Source: Orthonyx spaldingii (Eukaryota > Chordata > Aves > Passeriformes > Orthonychidae). From it: 64,000 nucleotides of DNA. Positions 1-13,271 of the stretch are shown piece after piece; within the stretch, counting starts at the first letter, position 1; each line of letters opens with the position of its first letter. The notes beneath the pieces were generated by a model. It was not told the DNA's origin. It was given only the letters and a program-made list of their open reading frames with translations, and ran no database searches. The stretch spans positions 1 to 64,000 of the forward strand of contig VZTJ01001631.1 in the NCBI GenBank assembly GCA_013397795.1, given 5' to 3'. Made by a program: the position numbers and the translations under genes.

Positions 1-596
1 ACTCAAACCACTACAACCAGCTAGGGCTGTTTCTGTGTTACTGTGCTGTAAAAAAATGGCTTTATGGAATGAGACATCTGAGACTCTGCTAGGGGAGATG
101 TAGGGTGGAGCCAGTGAGGAAACCTGGTCTGACTGAGTGGGGGGTGCAGGAACTGAGCAGGGACCCGTTGGGGCACTGGAGCCGCCTGCGGTGGAGGGGC
201 TTCTGTCCCAGCACTGGAAGTCTCTGGCCTTGGGAGTGAGACTGCCAGGGGCCTCGGGAATGGTCAGGCGGGGGAGTTTCCTTAGCAAATTATCATCTTC
301 AGAGCTTTGCTCGTGTCTCTTTACTTTCAAATTACTTGCTTCATGTAACTAACTTTGTTGTGTGGGTAGCACAAATGAACCTGTTTTGATAAAAAAGATG
401 AGTGTACTGTGTCTGGGTCAACAAAGCACAAAAATCCTGGAATACGAGGAATATGCTTGATTTTAAAGAGCAAATTCTCCTGCATTTTTGCTTCAGCCTG
501 TGAACTTAAATGTTTCCAAGCTGTTAACTGAAAATTATATATAAAAAATGGAGATTAGTCTTGATTTAGGTTTTCCATTTACGTTTTCTTTCACAG
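1..596. other. Unique non-coding sequence with a GC-richer patch
   Basis: No gene recognised. About 113-275 is noticeably richer in G and C than its surroundings and holds a handful of CpGs. A 71-codon open frame crosses it (137-352, plus strand) but resembles no family I know. From about 350 onward the sequence is AT-rich. The segment ends in a good polypyrimidine tract and CAG that precede the exon-like element at 597. Confidence 0.5.
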
Positions 597-662
597 ATGA
601 GTGTGAAGGCAACATTTCTGTTAAAAACAGGGAAAATTGCTGATGTTTTGTATTTTGATAAT
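597..662 (+). other. Exon-like segment, 22 open codons, product unknown
   Basis: The segment is preceded by a strong splice-acceptor pattern (a pyrimidine-rich run ending TTTCTTTCACAG) and followed by a consensus donor (AAT|GTAAGT). It is 66 bases long. One frame is open from end to end (22 codons, starting ATG AGT GTG), and the other two contain stops. The length is a multiple of three, so it could be a symmetric phase-0 exon or begin with a start codon. I do not recognise the peptide. Such short splice-framed open segments occur by chance in a 64-kb window, so this is a candidate only. A non-coding RNA exon is equally possible. Confidence 0.22.
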
Positions 663-3600
663 GTAAGTATTGCAAAAATTATTATATGCTACCATTGGCC
701 TTGCTGTTCACCTCTATTTGTAGGAGTGAGATATTGTATTTGGTTTGCAGAATAGGTTATTTGATAAATACATATTTTTCAGAACATTGATTAACCTAAT
801 TTGATCTTTTCATCCAAGTAAGTATTAATATATTTCTAGTTACAAGCTTTGAATAAATGAAAAGTCAAAAACGTTTGTCCTTTCTTCTTGATGGAAAGGT
901 ACTAACAAATAACCAAAAATACAGCATGAGGGAATGCAATAAAGAGAGAAAGTAATTTCACAAATACTCAGTAAATTCTAATCTGTTCTTCAAAAGTTAA
1001 TTAATACCTGGTAAATAATGACTCTATGCCTGTATACCTAATAAAATAAGTCTCTTTCATCCTTATAAGGTCTTTGGACTGTGTGCTAGTTATTAGACAT
1101 GTAGAGTGTCTTCTCTTAAAAGCTAAAATGGACTCAGTTGGGAATTCAGCATTAACACATTACATATAATATCCTGGAAAAACAACACCTTTTTTTGACT
1201 CACTAAAACAGTAAGAAGCTGTTAAGATCTTTTACATAATCAACAAATTGAAATAGGGAGTGTCCACATGTAGAATCTCATCACTGTTGAAAACAAAGAC
1301 AGTGTTTACTGTTCTTTAAAGAAAGTTGATTTTTCTTTAGACGAATAAGCAGACAGGTAAGGGAAGGTTTAAGGAGACACCAGACAGCAGACACAGACAT
1401 TGGTGGCTTAGTTTTGAAGAAAAATAAAGAGAAAAAGGAACTGTGCTTTAAATGCTACTTCATTTAAGAATATCTGAGAGCTTTTCCCCATGCTGATGAC
1501 TTTGACAGGGGTGATTGCCACCTGTTTTCCTAGTGCCAGTAAAAACCAGTGAATAATGTGATAGAGGTAAGTTTAAAGGCAGAAATCACACTGCTTGTAT
1601 TTTTGTACCATACCAAGTAAAAGATTTAGACAAAATGGCTGAAGACCTTGTCTTAGCACTGATGAAAGATAAATGGAAAGCTTCCTTCTGGTATTAGAGG
1701 AAATCTGCAGTATCTAATTTTTCAACATGCTCATAAGCAAAGAGTGAAAATGCTGGGCACTCCAGGGCAACAGCTTTAGTCTACTCTGAACAAACAGTCA
1801 AGAGCCTTATTCTTTGTGTCTGATTTATACTCAAAGCCCTGGTGATTTGTTTCTGCTTCTTCCCTGCAAGGGAAGAGGGAGTGGAAGCAAGTGTATCAGG
1901 GTGCACTTCAATTGCCAAGTGCTGGAGGTGAACCATGAATGCAATTATTTACCTTCAGACGTCATAAAGAAAATTCTTCTCTTATCACAGTTCAACACTT
2001 AAATTTAGTAATGTAAACCTCACATGAACAGTGTACTCAGCATCAGGTCTGGCTTTTCTGGCTTTCTCGGTGGGGGAGGGTTTTCAGTTAACCATTTACA
2101 AAAACATGCACAAATGTGCTTCATATATAAGATGAAGTCTAAAAACCTCAGGTAAAAATTGTAGAATGTGAATAACCACTGAAGAATTGGATTAATGTAC
2201 CTATAGGAACTGCTAGGAGCAAGAAGCAACAGTAATTTTTTCCACATAGCTGAAAATGCAATTTTCTGCTGACACCCTTCCATGTGAAGGGTTCAGAGAC
2301 CACTTAATCACTGTTAATTAGTTGACGTTTCTGGGAGACAAAGGTGGGTTTTGAAGTTGTATCAGGCAACTATTCCATTTAAATGCATTTCATCACACAC
2401 AGCTTCTAGACAAACAAGGCTGTTATCTTTCTTCTTAGACATCTCTTAGGTGTGCCTTCAAAAACTTGTGTAAATATAGTACTACGCAGAGAAGAGAAAC
2501 AAAGTACCTGCTTGGTATTTTCAAAGTATGACAAAGGTAATAAGCTGCCTAGTATTATCAAAACTGCCCCAAAAATTGTATCATGGTAATATCCCTCATA
2601 ACTTAATCAGCATTAATCTTGGAATTTTGATCACCAAAGACTAGTACATACATTCATGTCTAGATGGCAGTAGAATAGGACTTTTCTTTGTTTTAATTTA
2701 GGTACCTACAGTGATGACAACATCATTTATTGCTTTTGTTAATCCAGCCATTAGTTCTTTGTTATGTTTATTCTAATTTCTGCCAATTCAAATGTAACAT
2801 TTTTTATTTCCGGACACTCCTGCCACCCACTCCCAGTGATGACAATTAGCATTGTTGCCTTTTTGTATTATACCTAGTCACTGGACCTGATTCAGCAAAT
2901 ACATTGCTTATTAGACTTGTTTCAGAAATGAAGTCACAGTTCAAGAATAGAATATACAGTGGCAGGGCACAAGTTATTGGGTTTTTCCTAGTAGATGCAT
3001 CCCCAGTGTTTAAAACAGATTCCTAGGAGCAATGACTGGACATGCATTGCTGGATGTACGGGTATTGCCAATGATTGCTCCCCTAGGAACTGCACATGGC
3101 CTACTTGCTTCCACTACGTGTTTGGACTATATATGAAACAGGGATGCTAAACTTTCTGTCACTAACTTTCACCTTGTCTTGTCACTTAGTGAATTCACTA
3201 GTATGCTGCAGTTTGGTAATCCCATTCCCCATGTGAATTGGCACCAAGATGTGTATCACGGGTCAGTTTTGTCTGTCTTCCTTGTGTTACGTTACCTCCT
3301 GGGTATGATTTATTCATCCTAGCCTTAAAATGTTTTGTTAAAAAACCCAAACTAAACAAACACTGAGAACTCATTTGAAAACAGTTTTGCAGTCCAGTCA
3401 AGTTAAATTACTTTTATTTTGATGAGATTTTGGAGCAAATGTGGTAGTTTGCTTTTTGTTTGTCTAGTATAAACAGAATGAAGAAAAATTCTGATGTATG
3501 GGTGCTACCTCCATTTAATGCTTTTTTTATTTTCTTGTTTAGTATTTATTTTCCAGTTCCTGTGCTGATCACTTTAAACCTCAGCATTCTGAAAGCTCAC

Positions 3601-5621
3601 AATTATGCTTTTGAGTAAATGATCCGTTAATTGCTCTGTTAGTTCAGGATCTTTGTCAATGGTTCAAACATATCTAATGTTTCTAAAGGTGGCACTGTAG
3701 TCTCCATTGCTCAGGGTTGGGGACTGGAAAAACAGCTGGGCTCCATTTTAATGTTTTCTTACACAGCTTTTTATTTAAGAGTTTGTTTCTAAAACACTCT
3801 AGTCTTCAAATTATTATGATAATCATATAATAAATCTTTGCAAACTACTTTGAGACAAAAGCACCATGCAAATCATATATAGGATTCTCAAGATGCTGTC
3901 TCACTCATTTTTTATTCCCATTTCACTTATTTATTCACTTTCTGACTTCACGGTCTCTGGGAATCTGCTTATAGTGTCAATCTTCTTCAGTAAGAGTGAC
4001 CAGGGGGAAAAAAGAGTATTCAAAGTCCCCTGGAATGCCAGAAAGTGGCCTTTGTAATAAATGATGTCCTTCCATGAAAAGGGCGTAGTCATAGATTTTA
4101 ACAGCAGAGGCGAAAATACATGATCCGACCTGCTGCAAAACAAATGTTCACAAGCCAGTAGTTTCTGTACTAGAATAACAAATATCCAATCAACGATTTA
4201 AACTACATTGTTCAACTAACAGTGTACACTGTGTACACACATCAGTTGTTGCAGCACTTGAAAACAATAATGTCTTCTAGTGTCGGTTTGTAATTGCTGA
4301 ATACTATTATGCCTTTAGGGGTTGATGAAGAAACTGTCTGGTATTAGAGATTTCCTCTTGCATGCAGTTACAGGCCACATCATCTTGTCCAGGAGGGGTC
4401 AAGAAATGGATTTTCAGGATCATTCTTAGACTTCTTTTCTGAATAATTTCCAGGTCTTCATATCTTTTTCAGTTTCCTCCTCCAGGAGCAGACCTATTAT
4501 TGAAGCTATTCATAGCTGGCTAACAGACCTGCAGAGGTACAACTGTGAAGGTTTTGGCTCTGGTGGCATTGATTTTCCTTACACTAGCCCCAGGGAGTGA
4601 GCTGCCAGCTGGAGATAAACTGCAGCACTACTGCAGTCTTGCTGCATGAGTTCTGCAAGCAGTGGCATGACTGGCAAGTGCATACACTGGCAAGTACAAG
4701 CAGAGCCACCAGGTCATGTGCATGGCCCACAGAACTCCATGCTGAGATACAGATAAACAAGGAAGGGTGAGAGCTTGATACTCAAAACATACCCTTCTTT
4801 CTCTTAGCCAATGCCATGCCAACCATGCTACGCTGCTCAGTGAGGTATGTTGAATATATTGGATACTGCTTTCAAATCATTAGTGTGCAGAAAGATTATA
4901 AGAATCATCAAATTTGCTTCCTAACCAAATTATCCTGTATTAAGAAAAACACAACCATTTCTGTCTCATGCACAAATGTATTAGTGCTAATGAAAACTCC
5001 AGGGCAGCTTTTAGTAATTTCATTACAGACTACCTTGGAACATAGTAGTTGAATTAATCTCTGCAGCACCACATTGCATTCTTAACTTTTTTCCAAACAA
5101 GTTTCATTGAAATATTTGTATTGGATCTGCAGGTTTCAGGTACCTTGAACAAGAATAGAACATTATATGAGCTCAACATGATAGATGGTTAAAAGCAAAT
5201 GGGCTTTATATAAAATACCTACTCTCAAGTTCTCTTATAATACATTTCACTCAAAGATTCCTGTTGTAAGTATAAATATACTTTAAAGATTGCGTAAGTT
5301 TCCAAGAATCTTATGCTCTTCATTACAGTGGCCCACTCAATATGAAGAAATATTTAGTCACAGCCAATCTTGCATAACAACTAAAACAGTTATGGTCAAC
5401 ACACCTGCAGCATTTATGCATGGCACAAAAGAAGAAAATACCCTTGAAGTGACAGTATGATTTTGAAGTCATATTTCTAAGAAAGAAACATAGGGTTCCT
5501 CATGTCCTGTATATCTATGGCCCATCAAATGCCATCTTTCAACAAGAATTTCCAGTCTTATAGTCCCTTTTTCTTGCTTTTTAAAGCTTTGCTGTTGGTT
5601 ATTCTGTTTTGGTTTGGGGGA
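663..5621. other. Unique AT-rich non-coding sequence
   Basis: No gene, RNA gene or recognisable transposon was seen. Open frames here are under 90 codons and unrecognised. Splice-like pairs near 1533-1565 and 783-817 have stops in all frames. A short imperfect duplication (ACTGGCAAGT twice, 16 bases apart) lies near 4670-4700. Confidence 0.5.
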
Positions 5622-5644
5622 TTTGTTTTGTTTTGTTTTGTTTT
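5622..5644. repeat. (TTTTG)n simple repeat
   Basis: About four to five tandem TTTTG units, preceded by a looser T/G-rich stretch from about 5602. Simple microsatellite without any sign of function. Confidence 0.85.
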
Positions 5645-6679
5645 CTGATGGCTAGGTTCTAATATATGTTGCAACCATTTTGTCCCTGTTTTGGAAGCCA
5701 AATAACATATTGACTAATTCCGTAATCCAGTGTTTTGTGGTCATGCTTAAAAAAATCAGTTGACCAGAGATAAATGATTGTTCTCTGAGGGATCTTTGCT
5801 GTGTGCTTTCATGTTCTATTTATGCATATGTCTCATGAGTGTCATCATGCTTACCTGTTTTGGGATAGCCTTTGGGGAAACAAAGCTATGCCTGTCATTT
5901 GGGTACTTCTACTAGGAAGGTTTTTCCCTGCTTATGTTACTGTGGTTTTCTCAGTCATATTTTGCAGTTTGGTAGAGCTTACTCACTTGTGTTTACCAGC
6001 AGCTTCCCTGATTTATTATTACAGCTGAGAAAATAAATACCTTTACCTTGTCACTTCACTTTTTTCAGATTTTCTAGATACTACTAATTTGTCCTAGCCA
6101 TTTATTTTTCCAACATCACATTTTCTATAGCATCTTAATTGTTTTACTTTCTGAGTTCTTTCATTATAGCTGTTTTTCTGGCATTCTTTATGGTCAAGAA
6201 TGCTGCAAAAAAGTATTCTTAGGCTACTTACGGAACTCCCTTTACAGTGTGGTTTATTAATTCAAGGGTGTCTCTAATTATGTGTGTGTTCTTTAGAGCA
6301 CTGGACCACCTGTACTGTTGTTGCACTATTCAATATTCCTGATCACCAGTGGGGTTTCTGTAGCATTCCCTGACAAAAAAAAAAAAAAAGAGACAATGAA
6401 TAAGTGCAGAGCTTCTTTCCCTCTCTCTCCTCCCCTGCTTCCCTCTGACCTGTCTTATTAACACCTCATTCTGTGTCTGCATGTGTGTATATAACATGAA
6501 AAATTTTGAAAGGGCCCCCAATTCTTGGCCATAATTAGGATTGGGTTGAATTTCTGAGTGTTTTCTCGTTTGTAAATTGCCATGGGTTTGGGGGGCAGGT
6601 CCTTTTGAGGACTGAAAACAGATTAAGGTGTAGGAAGTGAAGGGTAGGGCTTTTCCTAGTGGAAACCAAGTCCATAGTG
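5645..6679. other. Unique non-coding sequence with a 15-A run
   Basis: No gene recognised. A run of 15 A residues lies at 6375-6389. On the minus strand this acts as a good polypyrimidine tract before GTCAG, and a consensus donor lies about 140 bases further on (around 6225-6230). The segment between them has stops in all three frames, so it is not a coding exon. Nothing marks the A run as the tail of a processed retrocopy. Confidence 0.45.
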
Positions 6680-6775
6680 CTGGTGAGGGACAGGTATTAT
6701 TCAGTGTTTTTGTCAATGATCTGGAGGAAAAAGCACACAGTGAAGATCAAGTTGTCCTTAAATTGTCTGAATTTT
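6680..6775 (+). mobile_element. Possible degraded CR1 reverse-transcriptase fragment
   Basis: The plus-strand frame reads VLFSVFVNDLEE, close to the conserved CR1/LINE reverse-transcriptase segment VLFNIFINDLDEG just upstream of the FADD catalytic box. The downstream bases still follow the CR1 pattern loosely, but the catalytic aspartates are no longer readable. Neither CR1 end is visible, so this would be an old internal relic. The match is short and could be chance. A profile search with the CR1 RT domain would decide. Confidence 0.4.
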
Positions 6776-9700
6776 ATCCTTTCCAAGTACTTTTTTTCTT
6801 TTTTCTTTTTAATTTAGAAATAGCAGGTACTCTGAGCTCTTTTGCTCTTTCAGAAATGTCTGTCAAGACCAAGCTAAATTTTGTTCACTTCTGTAGTTCT
6901 CCAGCTAATTGCTTTGAGAGGCAGTGTTGGCACTGAATCTTTGTCCTTCAGACAGATCCAGGGCAAAATTCATCACTGGATCATTAACTGACAATTAAAG
7001 ACTGAAAGTGGTAACTTGACAACACTTCCAAGTGGCTAGAAGTGGGTGTTTGCCTAATGGAAATCATTATCAGGACAGGCTTGACTGTGCTTCTCAGATA
7101 AGATTTGGGCATTACTGTGAAGAGACAGGCAGGTTTATCTCTGGCCATGCCGTGGGGAAGCTGACAGCTGTCATGTTGTGTAGTTTAACAGTGGCCCATC
7201 AGCACCAACCTCTGTTTGCCATTTGATTGTCACTTAATGAGTGAGGTCTGTCAAACTGAACACAAAGAACCATGTTTCCAATGGTGGAAACCTCAACATT
7301 TAAAGTTTATTTCTCTTGTATTAGTTACCATCATTCAGATCAATTACATGAATTCCTTACACGAAAGGATGACACAGGTATGAAATACAAGATTATTCCA
7401 GCTAGATCAATTACAAGTAAAGCAGGGTGGAATTATTTTTCAGCATCAGGCAATTTCAACCATTTAAAGATAACTGTGCCTGTACATCCTGAATAAATGA
7501 AATGGAGTTATATAATTATCATTCTCAAAAACCAGCAGAGACCACTCTATTTTGCAAACTGTCAGAGTGTGTAAAAGTGTCACAAGCTAAATATCACCAT
7601 GCAAACAAGCTCACTGTCTCTCATCAGATAGTGGAAACAATTTGCCTGCAGAAGTTATTTTTAATTATTAGCTTGAATCCTAAACCAGACAGCTAAGAAC
7701 AGGGTACACTAACTAATCCTGAAAAGGAGATAAAATTTCTTCACTGTTTTATTTCAACTCATTACAGTGAATATTCAATATTAAATAGATGTCCAAGCTA
7801 AAACCATAGCCGTTGCCTACTTTTTATTTTTCTCCTTCCCCTTTCACCATTCACACTCCCTGGCCTGCCATGAATGCTGTAAGATGACATTCATTTCTCT
7901 TTCACATCACGTAATAGAATGTCTTGTAGTGTACATTGGGACAAATTGGACTAAGGAATAATTGAGCATTTAATAGTTTTCAGTGTTTTCAAATCTGAGC
8001 AAAAAAGTGATTAGATGGGGCTAGATTCTACAGTCTTTGCACATGATGAGTATTACTGCTTTATGAATAACTTTTTTGATGGTTGTGAGAATTATCTGTG
8101 TGCTTTTCACAGCCTTCTACTGTTGTCAGGCCTTATCCTGACACACACTTTAGCACATGATTAATGTCATCACAGCTAGTGTGATTTTTTCAAGTACTTG
8201 ATATTTTAAGTTTTGTTGGTCTGGAATGAGATATAAAAGTATTTCATGGTATTCTGTATCTGTTATTTGCCAGACAAGTGCAAATCAGGGTGCAAATACT
8301 GATCATCTCCAGATAGACATGTTACTCTATCCAAGGCAGATTTCCAATTACATCTCATAAACATGTCTATATTACAAGAAACCCAACTCAAAACAGCATA
8401 AGAAAATGTGGAGCTCAAGGCAAAGTTAGAGTCTAAAAAATTCTGTCTGAAAAATCATGTCACCACCCTGTACGTTTGAGGGCGAGTAGTAATTTGAAAA
8501 AAGTATGGCAGAGCTGATTTTCTGGTGGTATTCTTTTAGGTTTTCTGTAAAAAATTGCTTTGTATCTATTAATTTATGATATCACGGTTTCATTCATAAT
8601 TAAAAGGACGTAATTAAAGGGAGCACAGCTTGTTTAACACAGGGCAGACTGTGGACTTTGTGGACTCTACAAGCAGGTAGGAAATAAATGCTCAGTTTCT
8701 CAATTAATTATAAAGTAATTATGGTGGTGTTTTTGTGTTATAGCACTTAGTATTTCTGTTTCAAGCAAGATAGATAATTCTGGAAGATCAAATAATGATA
8801 CTCCATATATTAAATTCAAAATTGAAAAATAATTATATGTATAGGTATAAGAAATGGAATGCTCGTAAACCTTAAGTGTATTAAAATTGATGATGAGCTG
8901 TATTTTAATTTATATCAGCTTGAAAATATTAAAATCACAGCAGCACAAATGATTAAGTGCAATACCTTAAATTGCTTACTTATGATCAAAAAATAAAAAC
9001 AATATTTTAAAGTCTAACCAGAATTTATAAAGATTATGTTCATTCTCACATATGTATTTTCAATCCAATCCATGGTACAGAAGGGACTAGCACATCTGGG
9101 GCCTTTGAGATTGCTGTTATTTATGGATAAATATTTTAGTACTGTATTTCAGTCTAACTACATACCAATAGCCATTTAAACGAGGAAATTGGGAGTGAGG
9201 AAGGAGAGTAATGATGAAGGTATAGGTGCCTTTAAAAAATTTAATACATCAATTTAGTTTTGGCTACATAGGAGATGAAGCAAATAAACTGATTTGTCAG
9301 CCTTGAAATGACTTTAAAAGAAGAGTCTTATCTGGATCCAGATTTATTCTGGTGCAAATCTTTCCTGAAACATTCCTGAGGCCACTCATTTATCCCACCA
9401 TGGACTGGACTTCGCAAGCTTTTAAGCATATAACAAGGGTTCCCTTTGTTGCATTGTCCTTTAGTCAGATATGCCTTAAATGAGCTACAGAGCAGATGAG
9501 ATAACAGTTTCTGTAAGGACCAATTCCTCCTCATGAATAAGCAAATACAAATAGAAAGAGAGATGAAGACATGAAGAGAGAGGGACAAGAATTATTCTGG
9601 GATTATGCCCAGAAGAAAGAGTAAAATCAAACTGCAGTGGACTGAAACAAAAAAGTCATAGTTAAGAATCACATTTCTTCCCATTTCATACATTTGCTGC

Positions 9701-10500
9701 TGCCACCTCTTTTGTAGAGGACCTTGCTCCTCTGTATGCTCATCACAGTGTCTTTTACAACCCTCCCATCCCCTCTTACCTGGAAGCAACGCATACAGGA
9801 AGAGAGGTTATAGCTCAGAACCAGAGACAAATCTTGTTCTGAACATGAAGCTTCCTGCATTTATTGGTCAGGTTCCCAGTTCTGGAACCAGTTCTGCTTG
9901 GGGAGGAAGCACAAGCTTTAAAGAGATTCTGCCACTGGCAGTGCATGTGAGAGTAATTTGCGTGGAAGGAGAGGAGAGAAGAGAAGCTCTTCTAGATCAA
10001 CATTGTCTGAAAGGAAACAAGGTTGGATGCTCTTAGTTCTCCCCACATTTTGAGCCAAGGGACAGTAAATGGTGACAATTAAAAAGGCACTCTGGAACCA
10101 AAGTACGATATTTCTCACATCCATGTGGTGCTTGTGGTCAATGCATTCTGTGATGCACTGTTTAGAAGTCACTGACAAGTCTTGAATTTCTATCACTCCA
10201 AATGGCATCACCAGGACTTCCAGCAGCTAAAGCACCTCAGAGATTATGTAGACAGAAAACCCCTCTTCAGTGCGTAGAATCACAGTTGATTGCTCTACAA
10301 TTTGCCATGCAGAAAAACAAAATAGTAGCAACAGTCTCTCAGTGCTACCAGAGAATCAGAATAAAATCAATCCAGAAGGAGACGCTAAAGCATTTGAATG
10401 TGTTAACAGCAAATCTGTCATATATTTAAGTTTATTTTGCACTTTTCTCTTACTGCTAAGGTTTAACCAAACCTGAGGAGTACTAAAAGGTTGGACGATT
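6776..10500. other. Unique AT-rich non-coding sequence
   Basis: No gene recognised. Several plus-strand open frames of 60-75 codons lie at 7032-7696, none of a known family. One segment (7324-7376) has a splice-like acceptor and a GTATGA donor, but two alternative frames are open and nothing else supports it. On the minus strand a 27-codon frame ends at a GTAAGAG donor near 9779; it is probably fortuitous. The stretch 8560-8960 is unusually rich in TAAT/ATTA cores and could be conserved non-coding DNA. Confidence 0.45.
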
Positions 10501-10656
10501 TACTGAGGCTGTCCTGCAAACCCACCAATTACTACAACTTGTAGTTTTAATTATCTATTCCTCAGAGCTCTCCTTTTTCTGTTCAACATGAATTGCTAAA
10601 TCAAAGGATATATGTAAATTACCTTTCTTTTCTGCCATCAACAAAAGAAGAGATTA
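10501..10656 (+). repeat. Direct repeat, copy 1 (156 bp)
   Basis: This 156-base segment recurs at 13116-13271 in the same orientation with only two visible differences, both in the first 20 bases. Similarity stops abruptly at both ends. It is not CR1, has no TG...CA ends or octamer tail, and shows no long open frame. The near identity implies a recent duplication, gene conversion or strong constraint on both copies. Confidence 0.95.
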
Positions 10657-13115
10657 GATAGTGTGCTAAAGCAATGGTTTCTATTTAAATATCTGTTGCT
10701 TTTTAATGGTTTTAATTTGTGTTATTAGTTATGTTGTCATTTAAGAAATATTAACAAAGCAACTGAGAGCAGTGTTAAATGCTTAACAAGCTTTAGAAAT
10801 GGTATGATGCTTTAATAATGGTCCTGTAAGTAGACTACAGCACGACAAATTATTTCCCTCTCACTTAAACAAGAGAGATCTGATAAAAACTGCACAAAAA
10901 TCTTAGCATAAAGAGTAAAGATGTTCTATAGTTTTCACAGAAGGCAATCTCTTGTTTTGTGGCTTTTCACAAAATACAATAAAAGACACATATTATTATT
11001 ACAAATAACAAGTAGAATGTCTTATTATTGGCTGGAATATTTCTAGAACTTGTAGAATTGTCTACAGGAAGTGTGCAGGGCTTCTGGTAATACTTTGTTT
11101 TCTTGGGTAAGAGACAGGTGAAATGTCTTAAAAGGTAATCTGGTAATGGGACATCTCAACAGACCTTTTGACCTTTGAATATGAGGATAGTCCCTTAAAA
11201 GAAATCTCTGAATTATCTATATTCTAAACACTGAGGAGTTTTTTTTTTCCTAGGTCCTTGACTGGGTGATTTGGGCTCCAAGTGAATTGCCAGATGCTTT
11301 CCAGCTCTTTGGTTTCATTGTTGTAATATCCCAGTCTGATGAAGGTTGATGGAGCTACTGCAGAGAGATCAGGACTCAGGACTGTTCAAAGCCATTCCCT
11401 AAGGTAACATCTTGGCAAGAGTAAGAGTTTAAGAAGCCAGAACTATTAGGGTAGTATCTTCCAATTCTAACTCTTTTAACTGTATATTTATCCTAGGCAA
11501 CTTTAAACAAACCTTTCAAAAAGTTTATTATCTCTTTATATGGGGTATTTCTGTGTATGCCATAAAAATACAATAAATATCTGATACCATTATAAAAACA
11601 AAATTAATGGGTATCAGTGTTTAGACACAAGCCTGACTGGATACTTTTGGAAGGATTCTTATTCTTTCCTAAATTAGTCAGTTAAAATACTAATTATGCC
11701 TATCAAAAGGATATTCCTGGAAATCTTCAATGAAATTGAGATCTGATTCAAAAGCCAAACATTTTGGGAAGATATCAAAGCCAATACTTACCTATTCAGT
11801 GCTACCCTTAAGACTAGCTGATACGAACAAAACAACAGAACCAACCTTTTTCATTGGCAGCAGGTTCCAAACAGTCCTTCCAAACTGACTTTATCAGCAG
11901 AAGAGGGGAATGAAAACATCCCACGATATTCAGACAGTGGTTTAGGGACTTTGAATGGTAACTTCATTAGCTGTCTATGTTAAGATTATAATAGGAAGAC
12001 TTCTTCCACTAAAAATTTGCACCAAAATGTTTCTCTAGCTTTCAATCTCATTGTTATTTTACTCCATCAAATTTCTCTTAGGTGTCTTTTTTTCATGTGT
12101 GTCTAAAGTCTGAGCCCACAATTTGGTGCCTTCTGGTTTGTTTCTTCTCAGTTCAGCTAGCTCTATCTAGCTGTGGATCAAAAAAACAAAGAACAAATTA
12201 ATTCCAGCATGTATGTCCACAGTATCTGCCTTTCAAGGACCAGGCATTTCTTAAGTCACTTACTAAGAGCTGTGTCACTTTTACAAGTTTTGAACTGGAA
12301 TTTGTGAATATGGTTAGCTTTCAGTTCACCCAGCTGTCAAGCTCGACTGTTGTGATGCAGCAGAAAAATTGGTTTTCGGAAGAGCTGTATTAAGTGAACA
12401 AGAGATCAAACCCGTGCTTGATCAGCTTAATGAGGTAAAAGGACATTTTGGCTTAGTAGAGAAAGACAGAGAAAATAACTAAAATTGATTACCCTGTTTA
12501 TCACGGACTTAATTTGTTGGTTCCCTTGGCAACTGACACTGAAGTAGATGAAGTTACTAGTAGCCTGAAGGAGATCAACATATAAGATTTCTATCAGCCA
12601 CATTAACTGTCTTCTGATGGTCAGACGTATGGAGAGCAAAGTGCAACTTTAGTGGTGGGGTTAGATCACTATCACTCTAAATGTAGCTAGTCTGACCTAA
12701 TTATTTATTTCAATATTTTCTGTGAGGAAAATGGGAGAATATTGTGTTATACTACTACATCACTTTCATTTATTTTTTTGTTGACTGATCCAGATAGCAA
12801 GTAAAGTAGTTTGGACAATGTTTTGTGTGAAAAACCTCTTAAGAAAAAAATGCTATCTAGCATTTCAGTGAGATGTGTACGTGTTTATTTTTATATATTA
12901 TTTGCACACACTGTTGCATATTTGGCATAAAACCACTGCATTTGAGTTTTGGTGTGATTTAGTATTTGTTGTGAGACGTGCCTGGAAGAACGTCTGAAAT
13001 TCAGAAATGGTGATTTATGAGACTAGAAATCTTTCCGTAGACTACATAGGCCACAAATCCATTGGACAGGAGGAAACACTGTACTGTCTATAGCCACTAT
13101 ATTTCTTGGGCCATC
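10657..13115. other. Unique AT-rich spacer between the 156-bp direct repeats
   Basis: About 2.46 kb without a recognisable gene or transposon. The first 150 bases after copy 1 are rich in TAAT/ATTA and TTAA motifs. A minus-strand splice-like segment around 11793-11890 is open until a TAG as its last codon, so it was not accepted as an exon. There is no reverse transcriptase, integrase or transposase similarity that would make the flanking repeats the ends of a mobile element. Confidence 0.5.
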
Positions 13116-13271
13116 TACTGAGCCTGTCCTCCAAACCCACCAATTACTACAACTTGTAGTTTTAATTATCTATTCCTCAGAGCTCTCCTTTTTCTGTTCA
13201 ACATGAATTGCTAAATCAAAGGATATATGTAAATTACCTTTCTTTTCTGCCATCAACAAAAGAAGAGATTA
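13116..13271 (+). repeat. Direct repeat, copy 2 (156 bp)
   Basis: Second copy of the segment at 10501-10656, in the same orientation, about 2.6 kb downstream. The visible mismatches are G/C at 10508 versus 13123 and G/C a few bases later. Flanks differ completely on both sides. Which copy is ancestral cannot be told from this window. Confidence 0.95.

Noticed and set aside
6231..6371. Minus-strand segment with excellent acceptor (T-run) and GTAAGT donor
   Set aside because: Stops in all three frames, so not coding. A non-coding exon cannot be shown from sequence.
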